From JABDEZ01 sp965276955 (GTDB lineage Bacteria > Bacteroidota > Bacteroidia > Chitinophagales > Chitinophagaceae), in the NCBI GenBank assembly GCA_965276955.1, contig CBDIBP010000047.1, forward strand, positions 60,892 to 124,891: a stretch of DNA of 64,000 bases, written 5' to 3'. The notes beneath the pieces are model-generated. The model was not told the DNA's origin. It worked only from the letters and a program-made list of their open reading frames with translations, and made no database searches. The position numbers and the translations under genes are program-made. This document shows positions 37,107-46,724 of this stretch, in pieces; position 1 is the stretch's first letter, and every line of letters starts with the position of its first letter.

Positions 37107-38417
37107 CTATAATCGGACCTCGTTCATTATTTTTTCTGCTGTCAGTGCCCCACTGGCAAGTGCAGCTTCAACGGTCCCCATTTCTACTCCTGTATAATAT
37201 GCCTCGCCTGCAAAGTATATAGTGTCTGCCACAGGGACGTTCAGTAGCTCCAAGGCATTCTTTGTCTGCACTGTAGCGTAGCTATACGACCCCAGCATAT
37301 AAGGATCGGCCGGGCAATTATTTATATATACAGCCTCCAGCATACCCTCGATCTCACTGACAGACAAATTGAATATGCCTGAAAGGGAAGCCATAGCGAG
37401 GCTGGTGATCTCAGCGTCATCTTTTTCTTTGAGTGCTAAAGCATTGGGGCCACCCACCCAGCCGGTAAGCACCGGGCTGGCATCGGGGTATTGCGTCCAC
37501 CAAGTGGGTATTTGTTCGTCAGAGAACAGGAATAGCATACGCTCCATATTGCCTTGTGCGCGTGCTGTTATAGCGTCTTTCTTCCAGAATATCTCTTTAA
37601 ATACAAATAGTATTTTTATTACATTGCCCATCCCCATACTCTGCAGGGCTGCCGTATGTGCCGGCAGTTCTGGAACGAACCGGATACCGCATTTACTATC
37701 ATAACCCGCCTGTAATACGCCAAGTGGTATGGTCACGATACATTTGGATGCGGTATACATGGCCCCGATATCTGTAATGAGCTCCACATTATCGTGCTGC
37801 CACCGTATCTCTTTTACGGTAGTGTTCTTTAGTATGCTGCCACCGTGCTCTACTACCTTACCGGCCAGGTAATTGATGACCACCATGTAGCCGCCGTTTA
37901 TTTTGTGCTGTTCGCCCTCTTCTTCTTCCAACCACTCTTTGCGCAGGGCTACAGCGCTGGCCCTGGCAGGGTCGGCATTGTCATAGCCAGCAGCATATTG
38001 CCTTACCGATGTTCTTAGTTCTCCAAACGGTTCTCCACCAAAATATTTGTCCAGAAAATCGTTTATGGTCATATCCTCATCCAGTCCCCGTAGGTGTTCT
38101 TCAAATAGGCCCCAGTCTTTTATGAAATGGTCCTCGTGGGTAAGCTTGCCATCTTGTGCACGCCACATCTCACCGCCTGATGGCCGATAGCCTATCCCTG
38201 CATCATTAAGCAAGCGTAGTGATATGGGCAGATCACCATGTATAAATTCCGGACCCATTTCCAATGCCAGTCCGTTATCATATATAGTATGTATCCTGCC
38301 ACCTATCCTGTCGTTAGCTTCCAGCACCAGTATTTTTTTGCCGCTCTTGCTCAGTTGCATTGCCGCCATCAGTCCTGCTGCGCCTGCGCCTATCACTATT
38401 ATATCTGCCCGTGTCAT
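37107..38417 (-). CDS. Flavin monoamine oxidase family protein
   Basis: 436 residues. FAD-binding VIGAGAAGLMAAMQLSKSG at the N-terminus with the ALEANDRIGGRIHT motif (Glu and the RIGGR), and C-terminal ADTIYFAGEAYYTGVEMGTVEAALASG characteristic of amine oxidases. It oxidises an amine, or a related saturated bond, with FAD. Substrate unknown. The gene is divergent from the TonB receptor gene. Confidence 0.87.
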   Translation of the reverse strand: MTRADIIVIGAGAAGLMAAMQLSKSGKKILVLEANDRIGGRIHTIYDNGLALEMGPEFIHGDLPISLRLLNDAGIGYRPSGGEMWRAQDGKLTHEDHFIKDWGLFEEHLRGLDEDMTINDFLDKYFGGEPFGELRTSVRQYAAGYDNADPARASAVALRKEWLEEEEGEQHKINGGYMVVINYLAGKVVEHGGSILKNTTVKEIRWQHDNVELITDIGAMYTASKCIVTIPLGVLQAGYDSKCGIRFVPELPAHTAALQSMGMGNVIKILFVFKEIFWKKDAITARAQGNMERMLFLFSDEQIPTWWTQYPDASPVLTGWVGGPNALALKEKDDAEITSLAMASLSGIFNLSVSEIEGMLEAVYINNCPADPYMLGSYSYATVQTKNALELLNVPVADTIYFAGEAYYTGVEMGTVEAALASGALTAEKIMNEVRL

Positions 38418-38480
38418 TGCCCTGTTTTATAGGATACTAATGTAGTATAATTGTGCCGCGGGTAATGATGGGCAGTTGGA

Positions 38481-38488
38481 TACTTTTG
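38481..38488 (+). promoter_or_regulatory. Candidate -7 box for the TonB-dependent receptor
   Basis: TACTTTTG (TAnnTTTG) 65 bp before the start codon at 38554; no -33 element at ideal spacing. Confidence 0.4.
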
Positions 38489-38553
38489 TAATAATATTCA
38501 AAAAACATTCAGAATAATTGTATTCATTTGCGCTTTTGCAACGAAAATTTTTC

Positions 38554-41013
38554 ATGAGATATTTATTGTTATTGATGCTATCCAGTTGTATGGGCGTGCC
38601 GGTTTTTGCACAGGTAGCTATGCATGCCTCAATAAAGGGGGTGGTAGCTGATGCTGTCACTAAGGCACCGGTGGAGTATGCCACCGTTATTATTACAGAT
38701 AAGCAAACGAACAAATTAGTTAATGGCAACACTACTGATAGTAAAGGTCATTTTAAAATAGATGACGTGCCGCAAGGGAACTACAAGGTAGTAATAGAAT
38801 TTGTAGGCTATAGAAAAGATACTATAGATAATGTTGCAGTGACGGCAAAGACACCGAAGGTGGATCTCAACACTATTTTATTGTATTCCTCTCAACGATC
38901 GTTAAAGGATGTGACCATAACAGCATCTGCACCTATTGTGGAGAACAAGATAGACAGGATAGTATATAATGCGGCCAACGATGTGACATCGCAAGGTGGC
39001 GTGGCACTTGACGTGCTGAAAAAAGTACCGCAGGTGAATGTGGACGTGGATGGTAATGTGGATATACAAGGGGATAATAATATCCGTTTTCTCATCAATG
39101 GTAAGCCTTCCAGTATTTTTACAAGTCCAACGGATGCGCTCAACAGCATACCTGCCAGCCAGATAAAAAGTATTGAAGTGATAACCAGCCCCGGCGCAAA
39201 GTATGATGCTGAAGGCACCGGTGGTATCATAAATATCATACTGAAAGAGAGCAGGTTGCAGGGCGTCAATGGTAATATAAACTTATCGGCAGGTACACGT
39301 TTGGAGAATGGGGCTGTATCACTTAACTACCGGCATAACAACTTTGGGATAAATGCGTTTTTTAGTGGGAATGCACAACTGTCTTCGCATACACCAAGCA
39401 CCCTGGACCGACGCTCGTACGACTCAGCGACCAGTCATGTAACAAATTTGCACCAAAGTGGGTATACAGACTATACACGCAAAGCATACCACACAGGTAT
39501 TGGTTTTGACTGGAAAATAGACAATAAGAATAGTATTACAGGTTCGTTGTTCTACTTTAATATGGGTAGCCGCAGCGATATATTTATTGGCCAGCAGCAG
39601 GCGGTGACGAACGCTAAGGGCGATACAACATTCTCTGATATCAACAATTTCAGGAATGGGTATAACCAGTTTCAATACAGCACACTCGATATGAGCCTGG
39701 ACTATAAAAGGTCTTTTGCAAAAGATGGGCAGGAACTGGACATATTGTACAGCAGTAGTTTTGGGCTGCCTGTGAACAACTATGACCAAGAGCAAACCTA
39801 TAGAGAAGGGACACCCGCCTATGAAGGAGCTGGCAGCCACAACCCCGGCACTAATAAGGAAACAGATATATCGGTAGACTATACCCATCCTGTGGATGCT
39901 AACATAAAAATAGAGGTTGGCGCTAAAACGATATTGCAGGAGATAAACAGTACTGCCAATGTGGATACGCTGAATGTAACCAATGGCAGCTACTACATTG
40001 ACCCTACACAATTCAACACGCTTCACTACACCCGGCAAGTGTATGCAGGGTATGTATCAGGCACATTCCTTTTGCTGAAATACCTGAATGTGAAGACGGG
40101 TATACGTATTGAACATACAGATACCAAGATAGATCTGCAGAACACCAACATCCCTTCTTACAATTCTGTAGTTCCATCGATCATCCTGTCTCACGATCTG
40201 AAAAAAGGCAGAACCATAAAGCTCAGCTATACACATAGAATAGAGCGGCCAGATTATCGTGAACTTAATCCTTTCCTTAATAGAAGTGACCCCTACAATA
40301 TTACCACAGGTAACCCATTCTTAAAACCGGAATTGGGGGATAATATAGAGCTGGGGTATAACAAGACATGGAATTCAGGTTATATATATGTTGGGTTATA
40401 CGAACGTATTGATGGGCAGGACCTAAAGCCGGTAACTACAGTATATGCTACCTACCAGGTAGGAAATGTTGTGGATAGCAACGTATCTGTATCGAACATC
40501 CAGAATACCGGTATCGATTACAATACCGGACTTACAGTGTCTGGTGCCTACAAGATAAAGGACAAGCTGAGCTTGCGCGGCAGCGGGAACCTTATAGAGC
40601 GTGTAATTGTGAGCCGCCTGGCACATGATGGGCAGGTAAGCGGTATGCGATACCGGCTGAACATGAATGCCAGCTACGAACTACCAGGCAACCTGGTAGT
40701 AGAGGCATTTGCTAATTATAATTCTGCCACAGTGAATATACAAGGTACCAACCCTCAGTCGCTGACCTATACATTTGCCTTTCGCAAACAGTTCTGGAAC
40801 AAGAATGCAAGCATAGGCGCTACCGCCACTAATATTTTTAGTCCCTACATCAGGCAGGTGACCACAACTGGGAGTGATAATTATTCTGCTTACGCTGTGC
40901 GTGAGTTGCCATATCGTTCTGTGGGTATAAGCTTCACTTACAAATTCGGTAAATTGAAGTTCAAAGCCAAGGAACAGGATGAGTTCATCAATACACCACC
41001 ACCGGGTGAGTAG
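38554..41013 (+). CDS. TonB-dependent receptor with carboxypeptidase-regulatory-like domain
   Basis: 819 residues from the ATG at 38554 (MRYLLLLMLSSCMGVPVFAQ signal). N-terminal CarboxypepD_reg-like beta domain (~25-105, GVVADAVTKAPVEYATVII), a plug domain (~125-240, RIVYNAANDVTSQGG, GTGGIINIILK) and a large C-terminal barrel of the outer membrane receptor family 14 type (SLNYRHNNFGINAF to the terminal GISFTYKFGKLKFK). Its substrate is not predictable and it has no SusD partner here. Confidence 0.9.
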   Translation: MRYLLLLMLSSCMGVPVFAQVAMHASIKGVVADAVTKAPVEYATVIITDKQTNKLVNGNTTDSKGHFKIDDVPQGNYKVVIEFVGYRKDTIDNVAVTAKTPKVDLNTILLYSSQRSLKDVTITASAPIVENKIDRIVYNAANDVTSQGGVALDVLKKVPQVNVDVDGNVDIQGDNNIRFLINGKPSSIFTSPTDALNSIPASQIKSIEVITSPGAKYDAEGTGGIINIILKESRLQGVNGNINLSAGTRLENGAVSLNYRHNNFGINAFFSGNAQLSSHTPSTLDRRSYDSATSHVTNLHQSGYTDYTRKAYHTGIGFDWKIDNKNSITGSLFYFNMGSRSDIFIGQQQAVTNAKGDTTFSDINNFRNGYNQFQYSTLDMSLDYKRSFAKDGQELDILYSSSFGLPVNNYDQEQTYREGTPAYEGAGSHNPGTNKETDISVDYTHPVDANIKIEVGAKTILQEINSTANVDTLNVTNGSYYIDPTQFNTLHYTRQVYAGYVSGTFLLLKYLNVKTGIRIEHTDTKIDLQNTNIPSYNSVVPSIILSHDLKKGRTIKLSYTHRIERPDYRELNPFLNRSDPYNITTGNPFLKPELGDNIELGYNKTWNSGYIYVGLYERIDGQDLKPVTTVYATYQVGNVVDSNVSVSNIQNTGIDYNTGLTVSGAYKIKDKLSLRGSGNLIERVIVSRLAHDGQVSGMRYRLNMNASYELPGNLVVEAFANYNSATVNIQGTNPQSLTYTFAFRKQFWNKNASIGATATNIFSPYIRQVTTTGSDNYSAYAVRELPYRSVGISFTYKFGKLKFKAKEQDEFINTPPPGE

Positions 41014-41023
41014 TCGCCAAATA

Positions 41024-41761
41024 TTAATGTTGATTCATGATAGGGAACATAGCTTCTCCCTTTTCGCGTAGCTTTTTAGAATCTGCTATAGGCGCTTCCA
41101 ATATATCGTTCCGCAATGCTTCCATGGCTTCTTTTATGAAATCAGCGATCGGTAATCCCCCGTGCGATCCGTTCTTATCCGTTCTCCGGTCGTGTCCCAG
41201 TTCAGTATCGGTAGACGGCGGAGCCACTTCAAATACTTTGATACCTGTGTCCCGTAGCTGGTGCCTGAGGGATAATGTGAAGGAATGAATTGCAGCCTTG
41301 GTAGCGCAATATACCGGCATAAAGGCCAGGGGCACAAAGGCTAGGCCCGATGATATATTGATAAGCACTGCATTCTGCTGCTGCGACAAATGAGATACGA
41401 ATAGTGATGATAAATGGATAGGTGCAATAAGGTTAGTATCGACCTCTGTGTACACCCTGCTTACATCTACCGGTTGCTTGAGGTCGAAAGCCAGCTGCAC
41501 ACCGGCATTATTCATCAGTACATTTATTGCCGGGTGATGCTTTATGGTCCATTCTGCCAGCGCTATCCGCTGCTCCGTACTGGCCAGGTCGCATACCTTT
41601 GTTATTAATTGTGGATGCTTTTCTTTCAGTGCCTGCAGGCGGTCTTCGCGCCTGCCGCAGATGATAACAGTGCTCCCTTCAGCCAGGAATGCTTCAGCAA
41701 ATGCCAGGCCAATGCCCGATGTGCCGCCTGTTATTAATATAGTATTCCCGCTTAGTTGCAT
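41024..41761 (-). CDS. DltE-like short-chain dehydrogenase/reductase
   Basis: 245 residues. Rossmann motif GGTSGIGLAFAEAF, NNAGVQLAF and the catalytic Ser-Tyr-Lys in ISSGLAF and YCATK. The C-terminus (DFIKEAMEALRNDI) is typical of the DltE-like SDRs of Bacteroidota. Substrate unknown; cytoplasmic NADP(H)-dependent oxidoreductase. Confidence 0.88.
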   Translation of the reverse strand: MQLSGNTILITGGTSGIGLAFAEAFLAEGSTVIICGRREDRLQALKEKHPQLITKVCDLASTEQRIALAEWTIKHHPAINVLMNNAGVQLAFDLKQPVDVSRVYTEVDTNLIAPIHLSSLFVSHLSQQQNAVLINISSGLAFVPLAFMPVYCATKAAIHSFTLSLRHQLRDTGIKVFEVAPPSTDTELGHDRRTDKNGSHGGLPIADFIKEAMEALRNDILEAPIADSKKLREKGEAMFPIMNQH

Positions 41762-41874
41762 GTTACTGTTGTTTACCTATGGCAAATATCCAACTCTAAA
41801 AAGAAAGTATCAGAAAGTTTTTCTGTAACTACCAATAAGTACGACTTTAAGTTCAGAAATGGACAAGGATCCTT

Positions 41875-42465
41875 CTATACTTTAAGCCATCCAGTAATGC
41901 TCATGCGTGGTTTGTGGGTGAGTAGTACCTCGTGCTCCAGCTCATTGCTTTTAAGGAACACACTTTTGCCATTGAGCGGAGATATGTTCTGCAAATGATC
42001 GGCATGATGTATAGATAGCTCACCACCATCGCCTGCCTGCCAATCTGCATTCATGTACATGATCATGGAGTACTGCCTGCTTGAATTGTTGCGAAACTGG
42101 TCCCGGTGTTTTCTATAGAAGCTACCTGCGGGGTAGAGTGCATAGTGAAATTCGTATCCTGTAATGCCTGTGTAACAGGTGCTATTGAGGTGGGCCACAA
42201 AAAGGTCCATCAGATCGAAGAAGCTATTTTCGTGAACATCGTTATGGGCGCGATCCAACCAGTAGATCATATCGCTGCGTACCAGTTTGTTTTGATGCGC
42301 CTGTGCATTATTGCCTGTACCTGCGTGCTGCAATTCGCCTTGCGCGTATAGTGCCAGAAGGTTTTCTTTTAGATGTGCAGCCAGCGGGATACTTAAAAAA
42401 TTTTCGGTCACCCCTACTTTGTCTTCAATGTAACTGTTGATGAGGGTATCGAAAGTATTTTGCAA
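41875..42465 (-). CDS. 2-oxoglutarate/Fe(II)-dependent prolyl-4-hydroxylase-like oxygenase
   Basis: 196 residues, P4Hc-type. The iron ligands are visible as HRD in YRKHRDQF and the distal His in LEHEVLLTHKPR, with the 2-oxoglutarate-binding Arg following in RMSITGW. It hydroxylates a protein or small molecule in the cytoplasm. Neighbours give no target clue. Confidence 0.85.
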   Translation of the reverse strand: MQNTFDTLINSYIEDKVGVTENFLSIPLAAHLKENLLALYAQGELQHAGTGNNAQAHQNKLVRSDMIYWLDRAHNDVHENSFFDLMDLFVAHLNSTCYTGITGYEFHYALYPAGSFYRKHRDQFRNNSSRQYSMIMYMNADWQAGDGGELSIHHADHLQNISPLNGKSVFLKSNELEHEVLLTHKPRMSITGWLKV

Positions 42466-42569
42466 TAAATATGTTTGAGGGCTGCATGAGGCATATTGCC
42501 AATAGGATGTAAATGTAGGCTTATATATCGCGAATACTTTTTGTTACCTATATTTAGTATTCAGAAGCT

Positions 42570-43160
42570 ATGCTGGAGCTACTATTTAAATATATCGATA
42601 GCATTCGTCCTATAAGCGATGAATTGAAAGAGGCAATTGCGTCCTCGTTCGAGATCATTGAGGTGCCCAAACGATATAAATTATTATCAGATGGGCAAAC
42701 CTGTAATTATATATATGTTGTAGAAAAAGGATTGCTCCGCATGTATTATATAAAAGATGGGGAAGAGGTATGTTCCCGATTTATGGATGAGCAATATATG
42801 CTTGCGATGTCTGTAAACAGCTTCTACGGTCGCCAACCGGGCTATGAATACATTGAAACGTTGGAACCCTGTGTGCTGGGCCGCATACACTACGATACAT
42901 TGCAGCAGCTTTATAATAAGTATATTGAGTTCAACTACACGGCCCGGGTCATTACAGAGCGTTTCTACATACGCAGCGAGGAGCGCCTGTTCCTGATCCG
43001 CAAACAAACGGCCGAAGAAAGATACCTTTTCTACATCAATAAGTATCCCGAAATGTATCAGCGGGTGCCGCTGAAGTATATAGCTACCTACCTGGGGATA
43101 ACCCTGGAGACGCTAAGCCGTATAAGAAACAAACTAAGTAAGGGAAAAGCGAACATTTAA
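42570..43160 (+). CDS. Crp/Fnr-family transcriptional regulator
   Basis: 196 residues: cyclic-nucleotide-binding-like beta barrel at ~20-110 (VPKRYKLLSDGQTCNYIYVVEKGLLR) and a C-terminal winged helix with the recognition helix LKYIATYLGITLETLSRIRNKL. There is no N-terminal Cys cluster, so it is not an FeS-type FNR. Two Fnr-type boxes lie ~620 bp downstream in front of the genes at 43735 and 43894; a functional link is inferred. Ends in a 4-bp overlap with the convergent phosphatidyltransferase gene. Confidence 0.87.
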   Translation: MLELLFKYIDSIRPISDELKEAIASSFEIIEVPKRYKLLSDGQTCNYIYVVEKGLLRMYYIKDGEEVCSRFMDEQYMLAMSVNSFYGRQPGYEYIETLEPCVLGRIHYDTLQQLYNKYIEFNYTARVITERFYIRSEERLFLIRKQTAEERYLFYINKYPEMYQRVPLKYIATYLGITLETLSRIRNKLSKGKANI

Positions 43161-43735
43161 TTGCTTTTTTCAACATCCTTACTTATGCGGATAGCTACCC
43201 AGATATGCTTGATGTTATAGGTCCAGGTAGGGAGCACGAACGACATGCATAACCCCTCTAATTCTGAAATAATACCGATGACCAGTGCTATGGGGAAGAA
43301 TGGTTCTGAAACGCCAAAACCCATAATGGCGATGGTGGCCACCAGTAGTGATACGCCAAATGCCTTAGCGCTAAGTGCGTGATAGCTTGCGCCTCGCCTA
43401 AACTTGGCCATATCAAATACATATCTTATGGCCTCAATGCCAGCGATAGAATAAATACCCCATGTATATTTATTATAAATGGCTGGGTAAGCTGCAAACA
43501 TTCCCGCAATTACCCCTAAAAAGAAAATAGTATCGGCTATGCTATCCAATTGTCGTAATGCGGCTGTTTCTACATTTAGTTTTCTTGCCAGCTTACCATC
43601 ATAGTAGTCTGTAGCAGCAGCAACCGCGAGCAGCAGTATGTATGGAATACCTAAAATGTGGAAGTATCCAAAAGCAATAGCAGGTAGAGTAAGCAAAAAA
43701 CGGACATATATCAACAACAATGGCAAGCGTTTCAT
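43157..43735 (-). CDS. CDP-alcohol phosphatidyltransferase
   Basis: 192 residues with about five hydrophobic helices. The family signature D-x2-DG-x2-AR-x8-G-x3-D-x3-D is present as DYYDGKLAR ... RQLDSIAD, but the position of the conserved Gly is Leu here. All acidic residues needed for metal binding are kept, so an active enzyme is likely. It transfers a phosphatidyl group to an alcohol such as glycerol-3-phosphate or inositol. An Fnr-type box lies 45 bp upstream of its start. Confidence 0.8.
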   Translation of the reverse strand: MKRLPLLLIYVRFLLTLPAIAFGYFHILGIPYILLLAVAAATDYYDGKLARKLNVETAALRQLDSIADTIFFLGVIAGMFAAYPAIYNKYTWGIYSIAGIEAIRYVFDMAKFRRGASYHALSAKAFGVSLLVATIAIMGFGVSEPFFPIALVIGIISELEGLCMSFVLPTWTYNIKHIWVAIRISKDVEKSN

Positions 43736-43781
43736 TGTTTCTTAGTTTTCATGCAAGATAGCTGTAGTTATAGGCTGGCAT

Positions 43782-43795
43782 TTGACAAATGTCAA
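43782..43795. promoter_or_regulatory. Fnr/Crp-type operator, box 1
   Basis: TTGACaaatGTCAA, perfectly palindromic and extended by flanking AT pairs to 43780-43797. It sits between two divergent genes (starts 43735 minus, 43894 plus). Confidence 0.6.
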
Positions 43796-43818
43796 ATTAG
43801 ATGTTAGGGGTCGACTAC

Positions 43819-43832
43819 TTGATAAATGTCAA
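43819..43832. promoter_or_regulatory. Fnr/Crp-type operator, box 2
   Basis: TTGATaaatGTCAA, one base from palindromic. It is 37 bp centre-to-centre from box 1, about 3.5 helical turns, and 62 bp before the ATG of the metallo-beta-lactamase gene. Confidence 0.6.
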
Positions 43833-43893
43833 ATGTGAATAGAATGACGATAGCTTGATCTAATTACTAACTATCGGGTTATTTTTGCTGGTG

Positions 43894-44715
43894 ATGTCCT
43901 TGTTTGTGTGTTCTCTTAATTCCGGTAGCAATGGCAATTGCTATTACGTAGGCAATGCCACAGAAGCCGTGCTTGTAGACGTGGGGCTTACATGCCGTGA
44001 AACTGAAAAACGCATGAAACGCAGCGGCCTGCAAATGGAGCAGGTAAAAGCGATTTTCATAAGTCACGAACATGGCGATCATATCCGCGGACTGGAGGTA
44101 TTAGCAAATAAGTACCGGCTACCGATCTACATTACCCCGCTCACACTACAGCACAGTCGCTTAAAACTGCTAAAAGAAAGTATAATGCCCATGCAGGCCT
44201 ACCAGCCGGTAATGATAGGTGGGCTCACAGTACATGTATTCCCAAAATTTCACGATGCTGCCGACCCGCATAGTTTTGTGGTAGAGGGTAATGGAGTTAA
44301 GGTTGGGGTACTGACCGATATAGGCTCGTCTTGCAAGCATGTTGCCGATCATTTCAAACAGTGTAATGCAGCATTTTTAGAAGCTAATTATGATGATGCT
44401 ATGCTGGAACGGGGGAGATACCCCATACATTTAAAACGGCGCATAAAAGGTAATGAGGGCCACCTATCCAATCAGCAGGCATTAGATCTTTTCTTGCAGC
44501 ACCGGCCTGCGCATATGAGCCATTTATTTTTGTCCCATCTATCGAAAGACAATAACGACCCGCAACTGGCCCTTAGCATGTTTAACGCACATGCTGGCAC
44601 TACTCAGGTCACCGTGGCTTCCCGCTACCAGGAAGGTCCGGTATGCCAGATATCGACAGGCAATGCCATTATCCCCGTCAAAAAAGTCAGAGCAGAGCAG
44701 TTGGTATTATTCTGA
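43894..44715 (+). CDS. YycJ/WalJ-like metallo-beta-lactamase-fold protein
   Basis: 273 residues from ATG at 43894 (MSLFVCSLNSGSNGNCYYV). Core motifs are SLNSGSNGNCYYVG and the zinc site HEHGDHIRGLEV (ISHEHGDHIR), plus a C-terminal HAGTTQVTVASRYQEG segment. WalJ/YycJ-type proteins are linked to cell-wall and DNA-metabolism functions in other bacteria, but the target here is unknown. Possible Fnr-type regulation from the two boxes upstream. Confidence 0.85.
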   Translation: MSLFVCSLNSGSNGNCYYVGNATEAVLVDVGLTCRETEKRMKRSGLQMEQVKAIFISHEHGDHIRGLEVLANKYRLPIYITPLTLQHSRLKLLKESIMPMQAYQPVMIGGLTVHVFPKFHDAADPHSFVVEGNGVKVGVLTDIGSSCKHVADHFKQCNAAFLEANYDDAMLERGRYPIHLKRRIKGNEGHLSNQQALDLFLQHRPAHMSHLFLSHLSKDNNDPQLALSMFNAHAGTTQVTVASRYQEGPVCQISTGNAIIPVKKVRAEQLVLF

Positions 44716-44914
44716 CCTTTTTTAGTGGTCAAATTGCAGCACAATTATCGCTTTTAAAACGTCCTAAATTCATCACTTACATTTTCCTAAATACAGGGTA
44801 CGATTTTATTATAATTTTTTACTGATAAATTATGTGGTGTATGCACCGCCCAGCAATCATCTGGATATTAATTTATGTACATAAAAATTTTAATAAATAA
44901 AATGCAGAATTACA

Positions 44915-45919
44915 ATGGAAGACGAAAGTAAGATCAGCAGACGGCAGGTGATCACCGGCCTTGGAGCTACCATCGCCCTCGCGGCGATCTCCCCAACTAT
45001 GGCAATGGCAGCGGGTACCGACCGTTCTGCGGGCGGTACAGCCATCAGCGACCCCACCAAGCTTTACCCCAAGCCTCCATTCAAGTTTCAGCCCCAGCCA
45101 TGGCCCGGGCTGCAAAGCAAAATGGATCCGGTGCCAGATTGTGGTGAGACCAGTTACAAAGGCTCTGGCCGATTGGCAGGCCGAAAGGCATTGATAACTG
45201 GTGGCGATTCCGGCCTGGGCCGAGCAGCAGCTATTGCCTATGCGCGAGAAGGAGCCGATGTGGCCATTAACTATTATCCATCAGAAGAAGAGGATGCGCA
45301 ACAGGTGATAGCCCTCATAAAAAAAGAAGGACGCAAAGCGGTAGCTATACCTGGCGACCTGCGCAGCGAGTCTTTTTGCAAAAAGCTGGTGCAGCAGGCG
45401 GTAAGCGAGCTGGGCGGGCTTGATATACTGGTGAATAACGCCGGCAGGCAGCAAGCGGCTTCATCCATACTCGATATCACTACCGAAGAGTTCGACGCTA
45501 TCATGAAGACCAATATCTATGCACCGTTCTTTATCATTCGCGAAGCCTTGCCGCATATGCCGGCCGGGTCGGCTATAATAGGCACCACATCAGAGCAGGC
45601 TTATAACCCCGATGGATGGCTGTATGCTTATGCGCAGACCAAGGCCGCTACCATGAACTATGTAAAATCGCTGGCTAAGCAACTGGGCCCTAAAGGTATA
45701 AGGGTAAATGGAGTAGCCCCAGGCCCGGTATGGACCGCACTGCAGGTGAGCGGCGGTACCACCCCTGATAAGCAGCAGACCTTTGGTGGATGGACCACCT
45801 TTGGACGCCCCGGTCAGCCGGCAGAACTGGCATCTATATACGTACAGTTGGCCGCGGCCGATGCCAGCTTTGCTACCGGGCAAATATATGGTTCATCAGG
45901 AGGCGTAGGTCAACCTTAA
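44915..45919 (+). CDS. SDR-family oxidoreductase with twin-arginine signal
   Basis: 334 residues. N-terminal SRRQVITGLGATIALAAIS is a Tat-type signal, so the protein is probably exported folded with its cofactor. It has a Rossmann motif GGDSGLGRAAA, NNAGRQQAA, and catalytic Ser and Tyr/Lys in GTTSEQ and YAYAQTKAATM. The closest group is the YhxC/YhdF-like glucose-dehydrogenase type of SDR with the C-terminal FGRPGQPAELASIYV. 14 bp upstream of the DUF4142 gene. Confidence 0.86.
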   Translation: MEDESKISRRQVITGLGATIALAAISPTMAMAAGTDRSAGGTAISDPTKLYPKPPFKFQPQPWPGLQSKMDPVPDCGETSYKGSGRLAGRKALITGGDSGLGRAAAIAYAREGADVAINYYPSEEEDAQQVIALIKKEGRKAVAIPGDLRSESFCKKLVQQAVSELGGLDILVNNAGRQQAASSILDITTEEFDAIMKTNIYAPFFIIREALPHMPAGSAIIGTTSEQAYNPDGWLYAYAQTKAATMNYVKSLAKQLGPKGIRVNGVAPGPVWTALQVSGGTTPDKQQTFGGWTTFGRPGQPAELASIYVQLAAADASFATGQIYGSSGGVGQP

Positions 45920-45933
45920 AATATATTAATACC

Positions 45934-46452
45934 ATGAAAAAGATCATCATGTTGGCCCTGGCATCAGGAGCATTTATAGGCAGGGCGTATGCCCAAATGC
46001 CCGACCCTGATACTACCGCGCGTCACTTTATCATTATGGCGAGTATAGGTAATTTGCAAGAGGTGAACGCCGGCAAGTTAGCTGCACAAAAAGCCACCAA
46101 GGCCGATGTAAAGGCTTTTGGACAAATGATGATAAAAGACCACAGCGAAATGCAGCAAAAACTTTTACAACTGGCCCAGGCCAGGACCTACCCGCTGCCA
46201 CACGCAGCGACAGATACGCCGCCATTCGACCTTAAGTTCACTAAGATGTCTGTCGATGAGTTCGACAGGGCGTATATCCATGATATGGTAGCGGGCCACA
46301 GAAGCACGGTAGAGAGGTTCCAAAACTATTCTCTCACTGGCAAAGACCCGCAGGTAAAGGAATTTGCGCGGCAAGCATTACCTATGCTGAAAGAACATCT
46401 GGAGGCCATTAAAGCACTGGATGAAAAATACAAAGGATCATCAGCTAAATAA
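45934..46452 (+). CDS. DUF4142 periplasmic protein
   Basis: 172 residues from ATG at 45934 (MKKIIMLALASGAFIGRAYAQ, signal peptide). The four-helix ferritin-like DUF4142 pattern is visible: FIIMASIGNLQEVNAGKLAAQKA, VKAFGQMMIKDHSEMQQKL, VDEFDRAYIHDMVAGHRSTVERFQ and LPMLKEHLEAIKALDEKY. The family is linked to stress in other bacteria but has no fixed activity. Probably co-transcribed with the SDR upstream. Confidence 0.85.
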   Translation: MKKIIMLALASGAFIGRAYAQMPDPDTTARHFIIMASIGNLQEVNAGKLAAQKATKADVKAFGQMMIKDHSEMQQKLLQLAQARTYPLPHAATDTPPFDLKFTKMSVDEFDRAYIHDMVAGHRSTVERFQNYSLTGKDPQVKEFARQALPMLKEHLEAIKALDEKYKGSSAK

Positions 46453-46467
46453 AAAATACTATCCATG

Positions 46468-46511
46468 GCAAAAGGTTTGACTGGTTACAGTCTAAAGCCT
46501 TTTGCTTTTTT
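46468..46511 (+). terminator. Terminator after the DUF4142 gene
   Basis: Outer stem GCAAAAGG / CCTTTTGC and a partial inner stem (TTTgACTG / CAGTcTAAA) around GTTA, then TTTTTTA. Confidence 0.75.
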
Positions 46512-46724
46512 ACCTTTAGGCTTCAAATCCGATCTTTAAGAAATCGCTGGATAACCGTTCTTAGGTTACTATAATAATGATTTCCATAACAGCCGATCAG
46601 TTTTATGCAAAAATTTGATTGCATGTATGCCCAGTAAAAGCTATTTTATTGGTAGGATAAATTGTATTCACTAAATTTTATTATTATATTTGTTGTTATA
46701 CGTTTATTAAACTTATTGCTACCT

